The notes under the pieces: generated by a model
Told to the model about the DNA's origin: nothing
Seen by the model: the letters and a program-made list of their open reading frames with translations, nothing else
Databases searched by the model: none
Part shown: positions 31,258 through 36,583 of the stretch, piece by piece
Position numbering within the stretch: position 1 is the stretch's first letter
Layout: the number at the start of each line of letters is the position of its first letter
Position numbers and translations under genes: made by a program
Source of the DNA: SFEB01 sp964612455
GTDB lineage: Bacteria > Bacillota > Clostridia > Christensenellales > CAG-314
Length of the DNA: 36,583 nucleotides
Assembly: GCA_964612455.1 (NCBI GenBank)
Contig: CAZTCB010000009.1
Coordinates: 1-36,583 of the forward strand
Reading direction: 5' to 3'

Positions 31258-32955
31258 ATGAATATCAATTACGAACTTTTGCAGTTTTTTATTTACAAAA
31301 AGATAATAAAAAAAGCAGAGGCGGAGGAGGCCCTCGTCGAGTGCGAAAAACTCGGCATGGCTGCCGACGAGTACCTCGTATTTAAAGAGTATTGTACGCA
31401 GGTCGCCGCGCTCGAGGCTATGGCGGAGTTTTACTGCATGCCGTGTATAGAGCTCGATATGCTCGACATCGACAACAGTCTGATAGAAAAGTTTTCTTAC
31501 GAGTTTTTAAAGAAAAACAAGATAGTGCCCGTGGTCATTGACGAAAAAACGGGCGTGTTGCTCGTCGCTACGGGTAAACCGGTCGATTGCAACGCATTGT
31601 CGTCGTTGGCGTTGGTTTTTTCCTGCCGTATTGATTTCGTGCTCGTGCCGTCGGTGCAGATAGACAGATATATCGACTCAATAGTCGCCGTTATATCCAC
31701 TTCCGCCGCGTTAAACGACCTCAATCAGGAGAAGGACAGCAAACTTGCCGCCGACGCGAAAAACCAGATTCAGCAGGTTATTTCGTTTAAGGGCGACGAC
31801 GTTATCAACAATCCCGCCGTCCGACTCGTCGACTCGGTGATAAAAGAGGCTATACCTTACCGTGCGAGCGATATCCACATAGAGCCGTTTGAAAAAACGG
31901 TCAGAGTGAGATATCGTATAGACGGTACTCTTCAACAGCGTGCGGAGTTTCCCATAGAGTCTTACGCCGCGATATGCGCGCGTCTCAAGATAATGGCGGG
32001 CATGGATATAGCCGAGCGTCGTCAACCTCAGGACGGTCGTATCAACCTCGTGGTCGGCGGTAAAGAATTTGACTTTCGTGTGTCGAGCCTGCCCACCGTC
32101 TACGGCGAAAAGTTTGTTATCCGTATTCTGGACAAGACGTCTTTTAGTTTTTCGAGGACGGATCTCGGCTTTACCGAGTCGGCAAACGCCGTGATAGATA
32201 AAATCCTTGCAAAACCGCACGGTATCGTCCTTTTGACAGGACCTACCGGCTCGGGTAAATCGACTACTTTGTATTCGTTTTTAAAAGAAATAAACACGTC
32301 GTCCGTCAACATCGTCACGGTAGAAGACCCGGTGGAGTATACGTTGAACGGAATAAACCAGACTCAAATCAACACCAAAGCCAACATGACGTTTGCGGGG
32401 GCGTTGCGCTCCATTCTTCGTCAGGACCCCGATATCATCATGATCGGCGAAATCCGCGACGAGGAGACGGCGCAGATTGCCGTCCGCGCGGCAATCACGG
32501 GACACCTCGTGTTCAGTACTCTGCATACCAACGACGCCCCGGGAGCAATCACTCGTCTCGAGGACATGGGAGTCGAGAGTTATCTCGTATCGGACGCATT
32601 GGTGGCGGTCATCGCCCAGCGTCTCGTAAAGCGCCTTTGCCCCGCTTGTAAAAAGAAAGGTAAAACCACCGAAAAAGAAACGGAATTGCTCGGATTGACG
32701 GAACCCGTCAATATCTATCGTCCGCGCGGTTGCCAGTATTGCAACAATACAGGCTACAAAGGGCGTATCGCGGTACACGAGATAATGTACCTCAACGAAG
32801 AACTCAGATCCGCGATAGTCGGCGGCAAAAACATAGACGCGCTGAGAGAAATCGCCCGCAAAAACGGAATGGTCCCCCTGTGGGACGTTTGTCGCGGTTA
32901 TGTTTTTAACGGCATAACGAGTATTCAGGAGCTGATGACGCTCGACGTCAACTAA
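31258..32955 (+). CDS. pilB: Type IV pilus assembly ATPase
   Basis: A 565-residue GspE/PilB-type hexameric ATPase that drives pilus extension. The N-terminal region (residues ~1-150) is an MshEN/GspE-N-like domain with a CIELDMLDID segment. The motor shows the Walker A GPTGSGKST (residues 328-336), the Asp box DIHIEPF and RYRIDG, the Walker B-like DPDIIMIGEIRDEETA and the His box TGHLVFSTLHTNDA. A tetra-Cys zinc site (CPAC and CQYC) is intact, typical of extension ATPases rather than PilT retraction ATPases. The ribosome binding site gggaggag lies about 12 nt before ATG 31258. No pilT is in the window. Confidence 0.96.
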   Translation: MNINYELLQFFIYKKIIKKAEAEEALVECEKLGMAADEYLVFKEYCTQVAALEAMAEFYCMPCIELDMLDIDNSLIEKFSYEFLKKNKIVPVVIDEKTGVLLVATGKPVDCNALSSLALVFSCRIDFVLVPSVQIDRYIDSIVAVISTSAALNDLNQEKDSKLAADAKNQIQQVISFKGDDVINNPAVRLVDSVIKEAIPYRASDIHIEPFEKTVRVRYRIDGTLQQRAEFPIESYAAICARLKIMAGMDIAERRQPQDGRINLVVGGKEFDFRVSSLPTVYGEKFVIRILDKTSFSFSRTDLGFTESANAVIDKILAKPHGIVLLTGPTGSGKSTTLYSFLKEINTSSVNIVTVEDPVEYTLNGINQTQINTKANMTFAGALRSILRQDPDIIMIGEIRDEETAQIAVRAAITGHLVFSTLHTNDAPGAITRLEDMGVESYLVSDALVAVIAQRLVKRLCPACKKKGKTTEKETELLGLTEPVNIYRPRGCQYCNNTGYKGRIAVHEIMYLNEELRSAIVGGKNIDALREIARKNGMVPLWDVCRGYVFNGITSIQELMTLDVN

Positions 32956-32959
32956 AAAA

Positions 32960-32989
32960 GTACGGACGGTAAAAACAGACCGTCCGTAC
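32960..32989 (+). other. Intercistronic hairpin between pilB and the 918-aa gene
   Basis: A perfect 10-bp stem, gtacggacgg (32960-32969) with ccgtccgtac (32980-32989), and a 10-nt A-rich loop. There is no T run after it, so it is not a standard terminator; an mRNA processing or stabilising element is possible. It starts 5 nt after the pilB stop. Confidence 0.6.
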
Positions 32990-33027
32990 CCGACTAAAGC
33001 CCTTAAATCGTCCGAAGGAGGGAGAAA

Positions 33028-35784
33028 ATGGCATATCAACATTTTTATTCTCGCGTGCCGGCGAGGATGAGTATGTACAATCACGTCGACGGATACGACA
33101 CTTTTGCCAAATCCGCCGACCTTTCGCGAGATTTTATTACGACCGAACTGTCTGCCGTTTGCGATTACAGACCGTCTAAAAGCGAGTCGATACTTATTTT
33201 CGACAAAAAGCTGCCTACCGTTTATTGTCAGTTTTTTGCAAAAAAAAGCGAGGAGCTGGTGCAAAGTTGCATTAGCTACATAGACAAAGACTACACCAAC
33301 GAGAGGATTGCCTATATGGCTCACTCTCTCGTGATGCCCAAGGACGAGGCAAAGCGGGTTATTTCGCGGACGGACAGCGATATTTTCGATACGTCTTTGT
33401 TTGTCACCGATATCGACCAATTTAATCTTACGGCGGTTGACGGAGTCCCCGACGCCGAAAAAAAAGAGATTTTTCCCGAAAACTACGCTTTCAACGATAT
33501 CAGGTATCTGACGGGTGAAAACGGGTACAAACCGTCGGTATTAAAGCGGTTTATTTTTGCGCTGTTGCTTGCGGCTTGCGGCAAAGGCAAGCCCGTCTAC
33601 GTTGCGCTTAAATCGGAGCCTTTGGGGGTATCCGACGAGGCGTTGAAGCTCATGAACGCCGTTTTGCAGGTTTTTCCTTTTTCCGTACGAGCCAATATAT
33701 CCTATATCACGTACGTGAGCGACTATACCAAGTTTAACGCCTTTAAGGTCAAGTTTTTGTCCAAAGAGACGTTTGACGTACCCGACTCAAAGGGGTATAT
33801 TTTCGATATTACCAATTCCCTGCGTGCCGACGGCATACGCGACGAGGAGTACGTTGCCAACGCGACGACCGTCGAGTTTTTTTACAGCCTCATCAACGAC
33901 GAAAGCATGCGCTTGTCTTTTTTGGCGTTTTGCAATCGCGCGGCGAAAAAAGACGAGAGTCTCAACGAGCCCACGCTCAAGAGCGTTTCCGCCTTGGTAT
34001 TTTTATACCGTCAGTGTTGCGGCAGATTTAAAGAGGCGGAAGTCCTGCCCGACGACGTCAAGGTTTACGACTTGTTTACCGTCTACGAGCGTTATTGCGA
34101 CGCGCTGACGACGGATGACAGGATAGCCGTATTCGGGTGTCTGAGCCGTTATTATCGGTTGCGCATGCCCATTCCGCAAAACGTATTTACCAAGTTTTGC
34201 AAACTTTATCCCAAAGAACCGGAGGAAGTGAAAAACTCCGCAATGTCGATTATGCTCGAGTTTATTCATGTCGACATCATGCGCGACAAACTCTTTGCCT
34301 TTATAAAAAGCAATTATCGCACCGAGAGTATCGACAATCGTGCGGTCATATGCAAGGACCTTTGCGGGGTATTTTACGGCGGTTTTTTGCAGAGTCAGAT
34401 ACATGCGCTGTTTGCGAAATACTTTTTGAGCGAAAAAGAAACCGCGCGCGACGAGATAGTAGGAAAATTTCTCCTTTCTATACGCACGCCCGCCATTCAG
34501 GACAAGATACTTTCCTTTTTCGCCACGTATTATAAAGACCTCACTCCGTCTCAAAAAGAGAAGTTTTTTGAGACGGCTTACGAGATGATTCCGTACTGCG
34601 ACGCGTTGACGGTAAAACTGATTAACCTTATCGACGAGGTTATAGTCGACGACGACGCGCGGACGAGGGAGGCTTTTTTTGAAAAGTTGATTGAGCTTGT
34701 CTTTGTCAATCAACGAAAGAAAGAACCTCTGTTGCTCGGTCAGTTGACGGATACCGACGGTTGTTGCAAAGCGGCTATCGTCAGAGAGGTGGTGTTAAAT
34801 CACTCGGAACAAAAAGTTTTTGACGACCTGCTGTCTCGGTTTGCGAGTCGCGGCGTCGTCGCCTACGCGAAAGAAACGGCGACGATACTCGGTTTTTCCG
34901 ACGGTAATAAAATCGTGGATAAGCTGGCTAAACGCATGGCAGTGGTAGTAAAAGACGCCGATTTGTTTGACCTCATCGAGGGTGAGAGGGTACTGAAAGA
35001 TACCCGTATCGCGGCGGCGGAAGATTTGGCAAAGATATATTTTCGCCCGATGATAAACGAAAAACTTTTGGAGGCTTTCGACCGCAATCGCGCGGACGGG
35101 GTAGACCGTATAGTAAAGTACTGCGCCGCCAACCGTTACGTGGAGCGTTCGCGGTATTATCCTGCCGTGGTTGCTTTTTCGTCCCTCGGAGGTTTTTTAA
35201 ATGACGGTGACGCCCGCGGGGTGGCTACCGCTTTTTCGGAGTTGCTAAAACTCCCCGAGGAGTCTCGCGCCGCCGTCGCAGAGGCGTTGAAAAAAACGAC
35301 GAGGGCAAACGAGGGCGATTGTACGTCCGACGAAAAAACTCTGGTCGCGCACGCCGCCATGCTCATACTGTCGGCGATGCTGCGCGGTTCGGTAGATTGT
35401 ACGGATATTTACGAGCAATTGTTTACTCTCGAGTCCAACGCCATGGGCAATAAACCGGAGTATCTCGGCAAGAAGGCAAAGGCGATATCTTTCGACGCCG
35501 CGTTTAATGCGATAAAAGCGACAATCGTTGCGTTGACCGTCATTCGCTCGTGCGATAGCGTTGACAACGCCGTCAAAGACGCGCTCGTGGCAAATGAGGT
35601 AGAAGGGGACGTACCCTCCTGCGCGAAAGCGATGCAGCTGGCAGAGTCGAGAGTGGACGGCGGCGGCAAGCGGGAGTTAAAAAACGTAGTCGCTATGGTC
35701 GAAAAGTCGGACAAAGACCTTTATCTTGCTTTGACCGCAAAGGAAAAGAAAGGAAGGAAAAAGTTTTTGTTTTTCGGTAAATAG
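33028..35784 (+). CDS. Large soluble protein of unknown function, 918 aa
   Basis: I cannot assign this firmly. It starts at ATG 33028 after gaaggaggg and follows pilB in the same direction. The N-terminal ~300 residues begin HFYSRVPARMS, then a D-G-Y-D motif, and are mixed alpha/beta; the opening pattern recalls the N-terminal domain of GTPase-associated protein 1 (GAP1), described in predicted bacterial conflict systems, but this is weak and by eye. The rest, about 330-890, is helical with repeated acidic and basic helices, consistent with an alpha-solenoid or HEAT-like array. There is no signal peptide and no transmembrane segment. The C-terminus is basic (KEKKGRKKFLFFGK). A role in pilus function is suggested only by position; the hairpin at 32960-32989 may partly separate it. 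Confidence 0.8.
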   Translation: MAYQHFYSRVPARMSMYNHVDGYDTFAKSADLSRDFITTELSAVCDYRPSKSESILIFDKKLPTVYCQFFAKKSEELVQSCISYIDKDYTNERIAYMAHSLVMPKDEAKRVISRTDSDIFDTSLFVTDIDQFNLTAVDGVPDAEKKEIFPENYAFNDIRYLTGENGYKPSVLKRFIFALLLAACGKGKPVYVALKSEPLGVSDEALKLMNAVLQVFPFSVRANISYITYVSDYTKFNAFKVKFLSKETFDVPDSKGYIFDITNSLRADGIRDEEYVANATTVEFFYSLINDESMRLSFLAFCNRAAKKDESLNEPTLKSVSALVFLYRQCCGRFKEAEVLPDDVKVYDLFTVYERYCDALTTDDRIAVFGCLSRYYRLRMPIPQNVFTKFCKLYPKEPEEVKNSAMSIMLEFIHVDIMRDKLFAFIKSNYRTESIDNRAVICKDLCGVFYGGFLQSQIHALFAKYFLSEKETARDEIVGKFLLSIRTPAIQDKILSFFATYYKDLTPSQKEKFFETAYEMIPYCDALTVKLINLIDEVIVDDDARTREAFFEKLIELVFVNQRKKEPLLLGQLTDTDGCCKAAIVREVVLNHSEQKVFDDLLSRFASRGVVAYAKETATILGFSDGNKIVDKLAKRMAVVVKDADLFDLIEGERVLKDTRIAAAEDLAKIYFRPMINEKLLEAFDRNRADGVDRIVKYCAANRYVERSRYYPAVVAFSSLGGFLNDGDARGVATAFSELLKLPEESRAAVAEALKKTTRANEGDCTSDEKTLVAHAAMLILSAMLRGSVDCTDIYEQLFTLESNAMGNKPEYLGKKAKAISFDAAFNAIKATIVALTVIRSCDSVDNAVKDALVANEVEGDVPSCAKAMQLAESRVDGGGKRELKNVVAMVEKSDKDLYLALTAKEKKGRKKFLFFGK

Positions 35785-35805
35785 GCAAATAAATAAAAAC
35801 GTAAC

Positions 35806-35838
35806 AAAAAAGGGACTGATGAGTCAGTCCCTTTTTTT
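35806..35838. terminator. Terminator between the convergent 918-aa gene and pilin gene
   Basis: A perfect 14-bp stem, aaaaaagggactga (35806-35819) with tcagtccctttttt (35824-35837), and a TGAG loop. T runs on both strands let it serve the plus-strand gene and the minus-strand pilin gene. Confidence 0.9.
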
Positions 35839-35864
35839 ATATCGATTGTTACTCGTCGGTTAGT

Positions 35865-36583
35865 TTATGCTCCGAAGTAAAATACGCCGGTAAACGAAGT
35901 CTTCGTATTGCCGGAGGTGTATTGCAATACGTAACTGTACCAACCGTAAGCGGATTCTTCGGTCATGTTGTTTGCCGCCGCGGTAGAAACGGTAGCTGCT
36001 TTATCCCAAGTACCACTGTAATTTGTAGCATTTAGGGAAGTGTTCCACATCGAGAAATAGACGCCGGTTTTAAATGTAGTCGTCGTATTAGTGTTACTCC
36101 CTCTTTCTTCTTCGGAAGTGGACTCATCGTCTGAAGTAGCGGTACCGCTTTCTCTGTAGTACAGATTGCCGTCAAAGTCGTAGACATTAAGGGAAAAGGA
36201 GCTTGCGCCTTTTACGGGTTCGGCAAAGAGAATAACTTTTACGCTGTTACTGTCATTGGTTGTTGTTTTTTGGATATTTACGCCGTAGAGTCTTACGCCG
36301 CCTTCAAGGGTGGCATAGTTGGTAGTGTCGTCTGTTGAGGGTTTATCCATTTTTTCGATACTGCCGCCGTTTACTTTAAAGAAATACTCGCCGTCTTTAT
36401 CGGAAAAATATGCTTTATCGTCCAACGTCAAGCCGGCAATAGAAAGAGTCAGTTGAACCTGAGTGTACGTGTTTTTGACTTCTTGCATTGCCGCGGATTC
36501 TTTTGCTTTTTCTACTACGCCGCTAAAAGTGGGGATGAGTACAGCCGCGAGGATAGCGATGACTGCGATGACTATAACCAACT
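35865..36583 (-). CDS. Type IV pilin (N-terminus beyond window edge)
   Basis: The open frame enters from the right edge, so the leader and first mature residues are missing. The first visible residues (LVIVIAVIAILAAVLIPTFSGVVEKA) are the conserved core of the pilin N-terminal helix, which in full proteins follows G-F-T-L-V-E. At least 239 codons are present. Next come an amphipathic stretch (ESAAMQEVKNTYTQ) and a polar head rich in Thr, Ser and Asn, with a low-complexity acidic/Ser/Thr segment near residues 145-165. It is probably the major or a large minor pilin of the system encoded at 26788-32955. It is convergent with the 918-residue gene and shares its terminator. Confidence 0.9.
   Translation of the reverse strand, partial: LVIVIAVIAILAAVLIPTFSGVVEKAKESAAMQEVKNTYTQVQLTLSIAGLTLDDKAYFSDKDGEYFFKVNGGSIEKMDKPSTDDTTNYATLEGGVRLYGVNIQKTTTNDSNSVKVILFAEPVKGASSFSLNVYDFDGNLYYRESGTATSDDESTSEEERGSNTNTTTTFKTGVYFSMWNTSLNATNYSGTWDKAATVSTAAANNMTEESAYGWYSYVLQYTSGNTKTSFTGVFYFGA

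Noticed and set aside
29979..33420. Long minus-strand open frames (429 and 379 codons) opposite pilC, pilB and the 918-aa gene
   Set aside because: They overlap well-supported pilus genes completely, and their translations are His/Arg-rich, typical of antisense shadows.
1..36583. tRNA, rRNA and plasmid or phage replication genes
   Set aside because: Looked for on both strands; no cloverleaf, rRNA-like stretch or replication initiator gene was found.

Overview
The window looks like a chromosomal segment from an uncultured anaerobic Clostridia-type Firmicute, perhaps a gut lineage. Points in favour are strong AAGGAGG-type ribosome binding sites, sigma-A promoters with TTGACA/TATAAT boxes, moderate GC with A-rich gaps, pyruvate phosphate dikinase, a TM1266-type hydrogenase regulator, a monoderm-style type IV pilus operon and a very large Cys-rich repeat lipoprotein. 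This placement is inferred from gene content; no rRNA, tRNA or other phylogenetic marker beyond rplI and prs is present.

Layout. 1-1893 is the C-terminal two thirds of ppdK, closed by a strong terminator. 2121-2677 is a promoter, a roughly 117-nt leader and a small unknown gene, ending in a terminator. 2823-9198 is a co-oriented cluster: clpP; a Sel1-repeat protein with a Lon-like AAA+ domain that has lost its Walker motifs; a VirD4/TraG-type ATPase without membrane helices; a protein with an FtsK-gamma-like winged helix; and two unrelated metallophosphoesterases. 9340-10592 on the minus strand is prs and a 56-residue Cys-rich protein, divergent from rplI (10677-11114). 11227-12390 is a DUF2974-type lipase-fold protein. 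12590-15502 is a hydrogenase-regulator gene followed by a NitT/TauT-type ABC importer. 15704-16630 is an HSL-type esterase. 16869-23225 encodes a 2118-residue lipoprotein with about 28 alternating Cys-rich modules and four beta-rich domains. 23460-26586 holds a cell-wall amidase, an MGMT-type DNA repair protein, a two-helix membrane protein and a zinc-ribbon protein. 26788-32955 is a type IV pilus assembly operon (three prepilin-like proteins, PilM-like, PilD, PilC, PilB), followed by a 918-residue unknown protein, with a further major-pilin-like gene on the minus strand running off the window end.

How the parts may work together. The 2823-9198 cluster is the best candidate for an undescribed system. 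It pairs a complete ClpP peptidase with a pseudo-AAA+ partner whose C-terminal tail carries a ClpP-docking-like V-G-F tripeptide. It also pairs a soluble VirD4-like motor with a separately encoded FtsK-gamma-type DNA-reading domain. No relaxase, channel, integrase or ClpX/ClpC is visible. The pilus operon and the giant lipoprotein suggest an investment in surface structures. Two adjacent genes (24832 and 25271) have promoters so close to their start codons that their mRNAs should be leaderless, while almost all other genes have clear ribosome binding sites. Several leaders carry terminator-like hairpins between promoter and gene, suggesting attenuation.
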